Below, piece by piece: positions 14,732 to 22,602 of a DNA stretch of 23,710 nucleotides. Origin of the DNA: a virus. The translations under genes were made by a program, and so were the position numbers. Position 1 is the first letter of the stretch. The number at the start of each line of letters is the position of its first letter. The DNA lies in IMG/VR virus record IMGVR_UViG_3300034012_001938, positions 1 to 23,710 of that record. The stretch is one strand, 5' to 3'. The notes beneath the pieces are model-generated. The model was not told the origin of the DNA and ran no database searches. It worked only from the letters and a program-made list of their open reading frames with translations.

Positions 14732-15283
14732 TCACGCGCCCGCGACGGCGGAGCGCACGGTGTTGATGTCGACGTTCAGGGAGGCGGCGAGGGACGCGAG
14801 GGCCTTCTCGTCGTCGGCGGAGAGCGCCGCCGCGGGGGTCGTCTTCGGCTGCGTGCCGTGCACCGCGGGCGGGTCGGCCTGCACCTGCACCACGGGGGCG
14901 CGGGCGGCGCGGAAGCGGGCCACGGCGTCGGCGGAGAGCGCCGTCAGCCACGACTCCGGCTTCCCGTCCTCGGCGCGCTCGCCGGGGGACAGCTTGCCCT
15001 CGCGGACGCAGGCGTCGAGCTCGGCGTCGCGGGCGATCTTGGCGCGCGCGGCCTCGTCGGCGGCGACCTTCGCGCGGAAGGTGGCGAGGTCGGCGGCGTC
15101 GCGCTTCCACGCCTCGACGACGGCGAGCGCCTCAGAGTGCGTCTTCGCGCCGGTCGCGGCGGTGAGGGCGGCGGACTCCGCGCGCAGGTTGTGGACGGTG
15201 GTGTTGAGGGCCGAGAGGGCGGCGACGCCCGCGGCCTCGTCCTGCGCGCCGAGGGCGGCGAGGACGGCGGAGGATGCGGTCAT
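14732..15283 (-). CDS. Internal-start scaffold protein (Mu Z-like) nested in the protease gene
   Basis: In Mu the I gene makes a protease, and a second in-frame start within it makes the scaffold Z. Here Met291 of the protease (ATG 15281-15283) has AGGAG ten bases or so upstream. It would give a 183-aa protein, the same frame and end as the protease. The segment is helical, with Ala/Glu/Lys content and heptad-like charge, as expected of a scaffold: ALNTTVHNLRAESAALTAAT, FRAKVAADEAARAKIARDAE. Another in-frame Met seven residues earlier (MTQESQ) is less well placed. No protein data are available, so this is inferred from the Mu precedent and the binding site. Confidence 0.6.
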   Translation of the reverse strand: MTASSAVLAALGAQDEAAGVAALSALNTTVHNLRAESAALTAATGAKTHSEALAVVEAWKRDAADLATFRAKVAADEAARAKIARDAELDACVREGKLSPGERAEDGKPESWLTALSADAVARFRAARAPVVQVQADPPAVHGTQPKTTPAAALSADDEKALASLAASLNVDINTVRSAVAGA

Positions 15284-16153
15284 GTTCTGGGACTCCTGCG
15301 TCATCGACGCGGGCTGCGTCGCGCCGACCATCGGCGCGGGCGGGGGTGTGAGCTTGGGGGCGGTGACGACCATCCCGCCGTCGACGGGCACGTACTGCTC
15401 CTCGACTTCGACGAGGTCGCCGAGGGTCACGGAGCCGTCGGCGTTGACGGTGTAGGGCGCGGCCATGCACCGCTCGCGGCCGTCGGGCGCGCGGGTCTCG
15501 AAGACGACGCGGTCGGCGTAGACCTCGTCGACCTCGACGCCGTACCCGAACACCGCCGTCGCGGCGCGCGCGAGCGCCTGCGTGATGCCCTCGAAGGACA
15601 TCGCCAGCGCGGCGACGACCTCAGCGGGGCGGCGGTCGCGCGCCGAGAGGGTGAGCGGGCGGGCGCCGTGCGTCGCGGGGTACGACGTGAGCGCGAGCGG
15701 GCCGAGCTTCAACACGCGGCGCGTGTCGGGGTCGTAGGAGAACGACGGCGACGTGTAGCGGTACTCAGGGAGCGTCGGGGCGCCCGTGTCGTCCTTGCCG
15801 GGGCGGATGGCCGCAAGGCCCGACTCCGTCCACTGCGGGAGCGCGTAGAGGCCATCGGCGCGCACCTCGGGGCGGTAGTACCCCGGCACGTCGCGCTTGC
15901 GACCGTCGGCCGGGGCGAGGGCGCCGTGGTCGTAGTCCATCGCGAGGTCGATGCCGTGCTCCTCGAACGCCGCCATCACGGCGCGCGCGGCCTCGTCGTC
16001 GAAGACGAAGACGCCCTTGGTGGTGCGGTTCTCGCCCATCGCGAACAGGCGAACGGCGCGCGGCGGGAACTCGTCGCCGAGGGGGAGCGCGTCAAGCGCG
16101 CAGGTCTGCGGCGCGGGCGCCTTCGGGCGCCGCTTCGTGGCGGTGGTGCTCAT
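14732..16153 (-). CDS. Mu I-like prohead protease with C-terminal scaffold
   Basis: A 473-aa protein starting at ATG 16153, with an AGGA site just upstream. Residues about 25-165 carry the Mu-like I-protease core: DLAMDYDHGA (D73-Y74-D75-H76), then DVPGYYRPEV, GLYALPQWTESG, EYRYTSPSFSYD (Ser135, Ser137) and LGPLALTSYPA. His76 and a Ser in TSPSF are the best catalytic candidates by family. Residues about 195-260 are an extra strand-rich module (VEVDEVYADRVVFETRAPDG, TVNADGSVTLGDLVEVEEQY). From 265 on the protein is the helical scaffold region, which may also be made separately from Met291. The protease is expected to cut scaffold and capsid N-termini inside the prohead. Location between the head-morphogenesis and capsid genes agrees. 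Confidence 0.87.
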   Translation of the reverse strand: MSTTATKRRPKAPAPQTCALDALPLGDEFPPRAVRLFAMGENRTTKGVFVFDDEAARAVMAAFEEHGIDLAMDYDHGALAPADGRKRDVPGYYRPEVRADGLYALPQWTESGLAAIRPGKDDTGAPTLPEYRYTSPSFSYDPDTRRVLKLGPLALTSYPATHGARPLTLSARDRRPAEVVAALAMSFEGITQALARAATAVFGYGVEVDEVYADRVVFETRAPDGRERCMAAPYTVNADGSVTLGDLVEVEEQYVPVDGGMVVTAPKLTPPPAPMVGATQPASMTQESQNMTASSAVLAALGAQDEAAGVAALSALNTTVHNLRAESAALTAATGAKTHSEALAVVEAWKRDAADLATFRAKVAADEAARAKIARDAELDACVREGKLSPGERAEDGKPESWLTALSADAVARFRAARAPVVQVQADPPAVHGTQPKTTPAAALSADDEKALASLAASLNVDINTVRSAVAGA

Positions 16154-16167
16154 GGGGTCCTGTGGGG

Positions 16168-16323
16168 CTAGCGGACGATCACGTCGCCGGACTCGCCGAC
16201 GAAGCGGAAGGGGCGCACGCGCTCCCCGTCGAGGAGCGTGCTCCAGTCGGCGCGGCGGTTGCGCGGCACGTCGCCGAGGCGCGTGGGCTTGCCGTCGAGT
16301 TCGCCCATGGTGTCGTCAGTCAT
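16168..16323 (-). CDS. 51-aa hypothetical protein between F-like and I-like genes
   Basis: An ATG (16321-16323) overlaps the end of the minor head/ADP-ribosyltransferase gene by eight bases, and the frame closes with TAG (16168-16170), 14 bases before the protease start. The 51 codons read MTDDTMGELDGKPTRLGDVP, then RNRRADWSTLLDGERVRPFR, then FVGESGDVIVR. The composition is normal for a gene here, not the Arg/Pro-rich kind of antisense shadow, and it fills the gap exactly. No domain is recognised. Pro, Asp and Arg content suggests a small soluble protein, perhaps an assembly factor or a modulator of the upstream enzyme domain. In Mu this slot holds G. Confidence 0.6.
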   Translation of the reverse strand: MTDDTMGELDGKPTRLGDVPRNRRADWSTLLDGERVRPFRFVGESGDVIVR

Positions 16324-18082
16324 CGGTGATCTCCTCAAGGTCGACGACGATGCGGCTGTTGCTCACCCGCTGGCGCCCGACGATGCGAAAGCGAGCGTTG
16401 GGCGGAAACAGCACTTCGCGCTCGCTCGGGTACTTTGACACGCCCTCGACGATCGCCCCGCGGGTGTGGCGGCGGACGCGATAGACGATCGCCCCGCGAC
16501 GGTCGCTTGACGTGGACGTTGCGAACTCGCGAGCGACGGCGGGGTCGCGGGAGAAACTGCCGAACGCCTTGAACGTGACCTCGGAGCCCGACGCGAGTTG
16601 GTCGAATTGCGGGTCCGTCTCCGGGAGCACCATCCCGCGCATGACCACCATGCTGCTCGGCGGGCGCGGCATCGAACGCAGCGCGGCGGTAAGGTTCTCG
16701 GAGAGTCCGCGGATGCGGTCGGCCTCTGCGTTGCCTTCGCGCCGTCGGAAGGCTTCGTCGCCGTCGCGCAAGTAGGAGTTGATGCCGTGGTAGTCCATCC
16801 CCGTGTAAGCGGAGAGCGCCGCGCGGTGCGGCGCGGGCATCCGTGCGACGACCTCATCCGAGGCGTCTTTGATGCGCTCCGCGTACTGATAGGTCAGATG
16901 GTTTTCGGGGTAGTCGTTGTCGCGGTGAGACGACCAATCGACGCCGTCGACGCTCGGCCGGATCGGCATGTCGGCGAAGCGCTTCGCCTTCTCGTTCCCC
17001 ATGGGCGCCGCGGTGTCGCGAGGTGACGGGGTCCTGTACCCCGAAGGGTCAACGACGGGCGTCACGACGGGGCCGAGACTCGGCGACGCGGCCTTCGGTG
17101 TCGCAGCCTTCGGCGCCTTCGGTTTCGGTGCAGCCTTCGGCTTCGGGGCGGCCTTCGGCTTCGGCGTCTTCGCCGCGGGAGCAGGCTTCGGCGCGGGCGT
17201 CGGGGGTGCGGCCTTCGGCGGCGCAAACACCGGCATCGGGGCCGTGGGCGTCTTCGCCTTCGGGGGCGGCGGAGGGGTGAACGCGGGCGCCTCGATCGTC
17301 GGCGTCCTCGGCTTCGGCGCCGGGGCGGCGGGCGGCACGAACACCGGCATCTCCATCGTGGGAGCGCGCGGCGCCGGGGCGCGGTACGCCTGCGGGTTGC
17401 CCTGGTACGCGCGCCACGCGGGCGCGGGATAGTCGCCCTCGCGCGGTTGCCAGTCGTCGGCACCGGGGAGCGCGCCGAAGCCCGTCTGCGCGTCGACCGC
17501 GGGCGGCGCTTGCCCCGCGGCGGCCTTCGCCCGGGGGTCGCTCGCGCGCAGCCCGCGCAGCGTCGAGCGGCAAGCGTGGTGACAGGGCGGCGTGTGCGAG
17601 GCCCACCACGGATCTGACGCCGCGAGGACGGTGCCGTCGAGCGCCGAGCAGATCGCGGAGGTCCGCGCGTCGCCGACGGCGTCGAACATCCAGAAGGGGC
17701 GCAGCGGGGCGACCTCGGGGTCGCGGAGCTGCTCGACACGCCCGTGGACGTAGGCCCGTTGCGTGGCGTTGCGGAACACCACCTCCATGCGCCACGCCGG
17801 GGTGGCAACGGAGCCTTGCCACTGCCCGAGGAGCGCGGGGGCCACGTCGCGCTTGAAGTCGCGCAGCGTGCGCCCGGCGGCGAGCGTGGCGTCGAGGGAG
17901 CGCCACACGTCGGAGACGACCGTCAGCGCAGCGACGCCCGCGAGGGTGAACGCGCGCCGCTGCGCCTCGACGGAGAGCGCCGCGAACGCGGCATCGGTCA
18001 TCGGGACGCGCCCGCGGAACCACCGCAGCGCCTCCTCGAAGACGGGCGGCGGCGACTCCGTGGGGGCGTCGAGGGTGATCAC
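16316..18082 (-). CDS. Mu F-like minor head protein fused to an ADP-ribosyltransferase domain
   Basis: A 588-aa protein starting at GTG (18080-18082), overlapping the portal stop as GTGA. Residues about 1-180 are the head-morphogenesis (Mu F / SPP1 gp7) domain: helical N-terminus, TLRDFKRDVAPALLGQ, MEVVFRNATQRAYVHGRVEQ, FWMFDAVGDARTSAICSALDG and HTPPCHHACRSTLRGL. The last, with C167, H168-169 and C171, matches the family's Cys/His finger. Residues about 235-345 are a Pro/Ala/Lys linker with repeats such as PVFVPPAAPAP and PKPKAAPKPKAAPKPK. Residues about 375-588 fit an Arg-type ADP-ribosyltransferase: Arg482 (VVMRGMVLP), the S-F-S of KAFGSFSRDP (509-511) and E554-R-E556 in SEREVLFPP, giving R-S-ExE. 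The head domain should sit at the portal inside the capsid, so the enzyme may be injected with DNA, as T4 Alt is. Target and activity are unknown. The frame is open to 18886, but that part is a shadow. Confidence 0.87.
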   Translation of the reverse strand: MITLDAPTESPPPVFEEALRWFRGRVPMTDAAFAALSVEAQRRAFTLAGVAALTVVSDVWRSLDATLAAGRTLRDFKRDVAPALLGQWQGSVATPAWRMEVVFRNATQRAYVHGRVEQLRDPEVAPLRPFWMFDAVGDARTSAICSALDGTVLAASDPWWASHTPPCHHACRSTLRGLRASDPRAKAAAGQAPPAVDAQTGFGALPGADDWQPREGDYPAPAWRAYQGNPQAYRAPAPRAPTMEMPVFVPPAAPAPKPRTPTIEAPAFTPPPPPKAKTPTAPMPVFAPPKAAPPTPAPKPAPAAKTPKPKAAPKPKAAPKPKAPKAATPKAASPSLGPVVTPVVDPSGYRTPSPRDTAAPMGNEKAKRFADMPIRPSVDGVDWSSHRDNDYPENHLTYQYAERIKDASDEVVARMPAPHRAALSAYTGMDYHGINSYLRDGDEAFRRREGNAEADRIRGLSENLTAALRSMPRPPSSMVVMRGMVLPETDPQFDQLASGSEVTFKAFGSFSRDPAVAREFATSTSSDRRGAIVYRVRRHTRGAIVEGVSKYPSEREVLFPPNARFRIVGRQRVSNSRIVVDLEEITDD

Positions 18083-20025
18083 AGATCGTCGAGCACGTCG
18101 TAACGCCCCGCCATCGCGGCGAGCGTCTGCGCCCGTGCGAGCGCGGTAGCGAGGGCCGCGGGGTCGACCTCGCCGAGTATCGTGATGAGCCCGCTGCGGA
18201 GCGCCTCGGGGGAGTCGGCGGCTTCGATCGCGGCGGCGATGGCGCCGAGGGTGCCCCGCAGCGCGCGAGCCCCCGAAGCCGTCCCGCGGGCGACGATGCC
18301 GTCGACGAAAGTCTGCCCCACCGCGAGCGCGGCGGGGGACTGCTGCGCCGACGCGGCGCCCTCGCGGGCGTCCATCTGCCGCACGAGTTTCGACGCCCAC
18401 GCGCGGCCCGCGTCGCCGCCCCACAGGAGCCACGCGACCCACGCCGGGGAGGTCTTGTCGTCGCGACGTGCCGCGGCCTCGCCGGGGCTGGACTCGTGGC
18501 GCGCGAACCACGCGACCATCTTCCGCGCCTTCTCTGGCGTCACCGTCCCGCCATCGGCGAGGCGTCGCGCCCACCGCACCGTCGCGGGGCGCAGCCCGTC
18601 GCCGCCGTAGCCCGCGGCGCGCAGCACGAGGCCGCGGCGGAGAGCGTCGCGGACGCCCTGCGGCGCGGTCATGTCGACGCCGTCGGCGAGCGCCGCGAGG
18701 GCGTCGTCCGTGGCGTCGGGGTCGATCTCCGCGTCTTCGTCCTCCGCGTCCGCTTCGTCGCCCTGCGGGGGCTCCACGGCGGGCGCGGGGGGCGGCTCGG
18801 GCGCGCGCTTCAGCGGGACGCCGTAGCGCTCCGCCATCGCCTCCACGTCGACCGCAAGGCCCGACGCGGAGGCGGCCTTCGTCCACGCGGAGAGCGCCTC
18901 GCCCGCCGTCTTGTGCGTGGTGGCGAGAGTCGAGGTATCAGAAGGCGGCGTCGGGTCCCACACCGGCAAAGGCGCGAGGTCGGCGTCGCCATACTGGTAG
19001 TGCGCCCACGGGCGGAGAAGCTGCGCGTAGATCGTCTCGCCGAGGGCGCGGGCGTCCGCTTCGAGCAGGTCGAGGCGGATCGCGTCGAGCGTCGCCGCCT
19101 TCGCGAAGCTCCCGCCCTGCGTCGCGTTGTTCGCCTGCCCGAGAAGCGCGACGGCGATGGCTTGGTCACAGTGGGCGATGAGGTCGCGGAACGCGCCGCT
19201 CGCCTGCACGTTGCCGGGTTCGAGGTACTTGAGGTCGAAGCCCTTGTCCTCCCGGTCGCGCGGGAGCATCACGAGCCCCTCAGAGCCGAGGCGCCGGAGG
19301 TCGTTGTAGAACTGATCCTTGTCGGCCTTGTCGCTCTCCATCGGCACGATCGCGCCGACGATGGGGAGGCCGTGCTTCTCGCTGAACCTCGACCAGTCGC
19401 GACGGGCGTACTGCCGCGCGAGCCACGGCAGCGCGAGCCCGCGCACCGCGCCGCCCATCCACGGCCGCGCGCCGTCGGGGGCGTGCAGAATCCACGCGCC
19501 GTCGCCCGGCGTGATCGGCACGAGGCCCTTCGTGGTCGAGGCGCGGAGGCCCTCGCGCATCGTGTCAAGGTCGACGTGCTCCGGGTGGAACAACACCGCC
19601 GACGGCGTCCACCTGCGCGAGGTCGTCGTCCACCCGCACACCGCGGGCGCGAAGCCGAGGAGGATGGCCCAGCGGAGGAGGTCGTGCAGGAGCGCGACGG
19701 GGGCGATGCGCGGCCACAGCCGCTCGGCGTCCTTGACCACGGCCTTCGCGCGCCGCTGGTCACCGATCGCGCTCGCTTCGAGGCGGAAGGGGAGCCCCGT
19801 CACCGCGAGCACGCGCGTACGCACGTCGGCCGCGATGCGGTCGTCGGCGAGCATCGCGTCGACGAGCATCGACGACGAGGAGAAGACGCCGTTGACGTGC
19901 TCCGTCAGCGCCGCGCGGACCATGGCGACCGTCCAACGGTCGTCGACCACGTCGGCCCACGACTTCGCGGGAGGCGGCGGGCGTCGCCCCTCGGGGCGCT
20001 CCAGTGGGATGAGGTTCGCTACCAT
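18079..20025 (-). CDS. Portal protein (DUF935, Mu gp29 type) with an extra C-terminal module
   Basis: A 648-aa protein, longer than the usual about 500. It starts at ATG 20025, overlapping the terminase TAG by seven bases. Residues about 30-385 are the DUF935 portal: LLRWAILLGFAPAV (116-129), the central FSEKHGLPIVGAIVPMESDK (214-233), then FDLKYLEPGN, then AVALLGQANNATQGGSFAKA with DAIRLDLLEADARALGETI. It forms the twelve-fold ring through which DNA enters. An acidic Pro linker (405-445) leads to a second module (about 455-555) with GGDGLRPATVRWARRLADGG, MVAWFARHESSP and SPAWVAWLLWGGDAGRAWAS. I believe similar segments occur on other phage head proteins, but cannot name the domain. A helical end follows. 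The downstream gene (F-like) is coupled through GTGA. Confidence 0.9.
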   Translation of the reverse strand: MVANLIPLERPEGRRPPPPAKSWADVVDDRWTVAMVRAALTEHVNGVFSSSSMLVDAMLADDRIAADVRTRVLAVTGLPFRLEASAIGDQRRAKAVVKDAERLWPRIAPVALLHDLLRWAILLGFAPAVCGWTTTSRRWTPSAVLFHPEHVDLDTMREGLRASTTKGLVPITPGDGAWILHAPDGARPWMGGAVRGLALPWLARQYARRDWSRFSEKHGLPIVGAIVPMESDKADKDQFYNDLRRLGSEGLVMLPRDREDKGFDLKYLEPGNVQASGAFRDLIAHCDQAIAVALLGQANNATQGGSFAKAATLDAIRLDLLEADARALGETIYAQLLRPWAHYQYGDADLAPLPVWDPTPPSDTSTLATTHKTAGEALSAWTKAASASGLAVDVEAMAERYGVPLKRAPEPPPAPAVEPPQGDEADAEDEDAEIDPDATDDALAALADGVDMTAPQGVRDALRRGLVLRAAGYGGDGLRPATVRWARRLADGGTVTPEKARKMVAWFARHESSPGEAAARRDDKTSPAWVAWLLWGGDAGRAWASKLVRQMDAREGAASAQQSPAALAVGQTFVDGIVARGTASGARALRGTLGAIAAAIEAADSPEALRSGLITILGEVDPAALATALARAQTLAAMAGRYDVLDDL

Positions 20026-21377
20026 GAGGGGCGGAGGGCGCCGCGTGCGGCGGAGGCGGAGGCGGCGTAGGAAGCGGGCTGCGTACCGCTCGTGAGCTCG
20101 GAGAGCGCGTACACGAGCGCGTCGACGCGGTCGGGCGACTCGCCGTCACCCGCGGGGTCCCACGCGGTCATCTGGTCTTCGAGCGCCGCGAGGCTCCCGA
20201 CGTGCGACACGCGGCCCTGCTCGTACAGCGACGACACGGGCTCCGCGCGCAGCGCCTTCCCGCGCTTCGCGTGCACCGTCGTGACCGGGAGGTTGCGGTC
20301 GACGGTGCGGATGTTCTGCGCGACGAGGTCGCCGCCTTGGTTGCTCTCCGCGACGACCTTGTCCGCGCGGTGCTCGCGGTAGGCGAGCGCGACGCGCGAG
20401 GCCCACTGCTCCGGCGAGTAGCGCCCGGAGTAGTCGCCGAGCACGTAGAAGCGCCCGTCGAAGCCGAGGCCCGCGACCACGATGCCCGTCTCGTCGCTCT
20501 TCGCGTTGGAGGTCACCGCGGGGTCGACGCCCACCACGATGCGGCGGAGGTCGGGCGCCTTCGACACGCGGGCGTCGTCGATGCCGCTGCGCTTCCACAG
20601 GGCGCCGGGGTTGTCGTCGAGGATCTCGCCGTCGAGCTCCTGACGCCCGAGGCGCGTCCCCTCGAAGCGAGCGACGATCGCGTCGAGGAAGCCCGGCGCG
20701 AGGTTCGCCGCGTTGTCCCGCGTGCGACCGCGGGTGACGTGCGTCGTCGCCGCGGACACCAGCGCGCGGATGATCGGCGTCGGGCGGGGCGTCGTCGTGA
20801 CGATCGCCCGCGGGTCGGCGCCGAGGCGCAGACCGAAGAGGAGTTGGTCCCACGCGTCGGGGTACCGCCACGCCGCGAGCTCGTCGGCCCACGCGTAGTC
20901 ATGCTGCGGCCCGCGGAGTTGGTCCGGCTCGTCGGCGCTGTACGTGGTGGCGATGGCGCCGTTGGGCCACGTCAGCCGCCGCCGCGAGGGCTCCCACGTC
21001 GGGCGCTCGCCAGGGGGCGACACCGCGAGGATGCCGCTCTCCCCCTCGACGATCACGTCGCGCACGTCGGCGGCGCTGCGGGCGACGAGGGCGATGCGCT
21101 TCGCCGCGCCACTCATCACCCGCTCGCGGATGTGCTCGGCGCCCGTGCGGGTCTTCCCGAACCCGCGCCCTGCGAGGAGCAGCCACACCCGCCACGGGAT
21201 CGGGCCGTCGGGCGGCGTCAGTTGGTCCGGGCGGGCCTTGCGCGTCCAGTCGAAGCGCTGCGCCGACGCCGCGGCTTCGAGCCGCCGCAGCTTCTCAAGC
21301 TTCAGCGCCCGCAGTTCCGCCGCCGCGTCAGTGCCTCGTGACGGCTTCGAGCTCTGCGATGCGGCGGTCGAGTTCAT
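20019..21377 (-). CDS. terL: Terminase large subunit
   Basis: A 452-aa packaging motor ATPase/nuclease starting at ATG 21377 and overlapping the upstream small-subunit candidate by 50 bases. No other plausible start lies in the overlap. The ATPase shows Walker A LLAGRGFGKTRTGAEHI (about 68-83, GRGFGKT), then a strand ALVARSAADVRDVI. The hinge is TYSADEPDQLRGPQHDYAWA with D165-E166 as Walker B and catalytic Glu. Next is the coupling motif TTTPRPTPII (194-203). The RNase H-like nuclease has VVGVDPAVTS (Asp285), VVAESNQGGDLVAQNI (Glu344) and SPDRVDALVYALSEL (Asp416, Asp419). Length is normal for this family (about 430-500). The packaging mode cannot be read from this alone. Confidence 0.96.
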   Translation of the reverse strand: MNSTAASQSSKPSRGTDAAAELRALKLEKLRRLEAAASAQRFDWTRKARPDQLTPPDGPIPWRVWLLLAGRGFGKTRTGAEHIRERVMSGAAKRIALVARSAADVRDVIVEGESGILAVSPPGERPTWEPSRRRLTWPNGAIATTYSADEPDQLRGPQHDYAWADELAAWRYPDAWDQLLFGLRLGADPRAIVTTTPRPTPIIRALVSAATTHVTRGRTRDNAANLAPGFLDAIVARFEGTRLGRQELDGEILDDNPGALWKRSGIDDARVSKAPDLRRIVVGVDPAVTSNAKSDETGIVVAGLGFDGRFYVLGDYSGRYSPEQWASRVALAYREHRADKVVAESNQGGDLVAQNIRTVDRNLPVTTVHAKRGKALRAEPVSSLYEQGRVSHVGSLAALEDQMTAWDPAGDGESPDRVDALVYALSELTSGTQPASYAASASAARGALRPSW

Positions 21378-21786
21378 CGTCTGCGATCTCGCCGACGTGC
21401 CGCACCGTCTCGACGTGCGTACCGGCGGCGCGGTTCTTCGCGATCGTTGCTTCGTGCTGCGCGCGTCGCGCGTCGGCCGCGGCCTTCGACGCGCCCTGGC
21501 GGTGCTCCGAGAGCCACGCAGCCGCGCGCCAATCCTTCCCCGCCGCCTTCGCCACGCTCGCCGTGAGGCCGACGTTCGTGGCTGCGTACGCCTCGCGGGC
21601 GGCGGCGACGAGAGCGACCACGTCGTCGTCGTTGCACTCGCCCCGCGTCACGGCGCGGGACCAGTCCGTCCACGTCGACCACGGGATGCCCGCGGCCTCG
21701 GCGGCGTCGCGGTAGAGGGCGCCCGCGCGCAGGGCGTTCAGTAGCCGGTCGCGGCGGTCGGGGGTGATCGCGAAGCGGCGGGGCAT
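21328..21786 (-). CDS. terS: Small terminase subunit candidate with N-terminal HTH
   Basis: A 152-aa protein starting at ATG 21786, three bases after the Mom-like gene. The N-terminal 60 residues fit a homeodomain-like HTH as in other small terminases: DRRDRLLNALRAGALYRDAA, then EAAGIPWSTWTDWSRAV. A helical middle (VALVAAAREAYAATNVGLTA, then SVAKAAGKDWRAAAWLSEHR) could form the oligomeric ring, followed by a charged tail. Small terminases bind the packaging site and hand the DNA to TerL, which is the next gene and overlaps by 50 bases. HTH plus adjacency to terL gives the assignment; a transcription regulator is the alternative. The recognised site, if near, may lie in this gene, but I see no clear repeat. 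Confidence 0.8.
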   Translation of the reverse strand: MPRRFAITPDRRDRLLNALRAGALYRDAAEAAGIPWSTWTDWSRAVTRGECNDDDVVALVAAAREAYAATNVGLTASVAKAAGKDWRAAAWLSEHRQGASKAAADARRAQHEATIAKNRAAGTHVETVRHVGEIADDELDRRIAELEAVTRH

Positions 21787-21789
21787 CGG

Positions 21790-22602
21790 TCAGGGGAGCG
21801 CCGAGGTTGGAGTCGCACCACCCGCTCCCGTGGTGGTGCCACGGGGCGCGCTGGATTCGGCGCAGGAAGAAGGCTTACCGCGGTACATGCGAGCGCCCGC
21901 GGCGTCGATCGCGGAGAAGGGGAGCACCGGCACCATGAGGCGCTCGCGCGCCGTCGGGTCGATGAAGTAGAGGTAGCGGAGTTGGAAGCCCGGGACGGGC
22001 TTGAAGCCCGCCTCGACGTAGGGGCGCATCGACGCCCCGCCGCCCGCCTGCGAAGCGTGGCCGCCTTTCGTGACGGTCGTGCGCGACACAACAGCGCGCG
22101 GCGCGCGCTGTTGTCCGTGGCTGGAGTTGTCCGTCAGCGACGTGCGGGAGAACGTGTCGCCCGTGGGCGCAGCCCAGATTGACGTGTTGCGCCGTAGCCC
22201 CGTGAGCACGAACCCGCTCGCGCGGTAGATGGTCCCGTCACCGCACTGCGCGCCGTCGGCGAACGACACCACCCACTGAACATGGGGCGCGTGCTCGCGC
22301 ATCATGCGCATGGCGACGGCGATGCACCGCGACTCCGCGTTGCGCGGGAGGCGGTCGCTGAACGCCATGCGGTTGAGTTCAAGGAACCCGTTCCACGGCG
22401 TGCCCTCGACGAGCCCCAGCAACTTGCTCTTGTCGAGGGACGGACCGAACTGCATCGCACCGAGGAGTTCCCCGTCGAGGAACGCGCCGAGGTGCAATTG
22501 CGAGTTGTTCACTACCTTGCCGCTGTAGTGCCACCGCTTGACCGCCGCGTCGGCGGCCTTGCGGTCGATGGGCGCCACGCGGATGCGCTTCGCGTCACCC
22601 AA
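21790..22602 (-). CDS. mom: Mom-like DNA adenine modification (antirestriction) protein
   Basis: A 270-aa protein in the GNAT-like Mom family. In Mu, Mom converts adenine in DNA to a carbamoylmethyl form, protecting the phage from restriction. With the start at TTG (22600-22602, GAGG six bases upstream), the key residues are His25-Tyr26 (KRWHYSGK), Arg78 (ELNRMAF), Ser91 (AESRCIA), Asp116 (SFADGAQ) and Tyr126 (GTIYRAS). As I recall the Mu enzyme, His48-Tyr49, Arg101, Ser114, Asp139 and Tyr149 matter, and the spacing here is identical (Tyr to Asp 90, Asp to Tyr 10). The last 100 residues include LRYLYFIDP and a low-complexity end. Mu's mom is at the far right end and needs Com; here it sits between the ParB-like and terminase genes, and no com-like gene is visible. 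The frame is open to 22707, but that part overlaps the ParB gene. Confidence 0.88.
   Translation of the reverse strand: MGDAKRIRVAPIDRKAADAAVKRWHYSGKVVNNSQLHLGAFLDGELLGAMQFGPSLDKSKLLGLVEGTPWNGFLELNRMAFSDRLPRNAESRCIAVAMRMMREHAPHVQWVVSFADGAQCGDGTIYRASGFVLTGLRRNTSIWAAPTGDTFSRTSLTDNSSHGQQRAPRAVVSRTTVTKGGHASQAGGGASMRPYVEAGFKPVPGFQLRYLYFIDPTARERLMVPVLPFSAIDAAGARMYRGKPSSCAESSAPRGTTTGAGGATPTSALP

Noticed and set aside
14690-16171. Long plus-strand open frame (493 codons) opposite the protease gene, and similar ones at 18496-20070, 3932-5347 and 12780-14198
   Set aside because: They are antisense to genes with clear family motifs, have Arg/Gly/His/Val-rich low-information composition, and are expected at this GC content because stop codons are rare.
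17090-17340. Repetitive GCCTTCGG-type DNA resembling a tandem repeat array
   Set aside because: It encodes the Pro/Ala/Lys linker of the F-like/ART protein in frame; the repetition follows from the low-complexity protein sequence.
16316-18886. An 856-codon open frame for the F-like/ART gene starting at 18886
   Set aside because: The first 268 codons are Arg/Ala/Gly shadow inside the portal gene. The GTGA start at 18082 gives a normal F-domain N-terminus.
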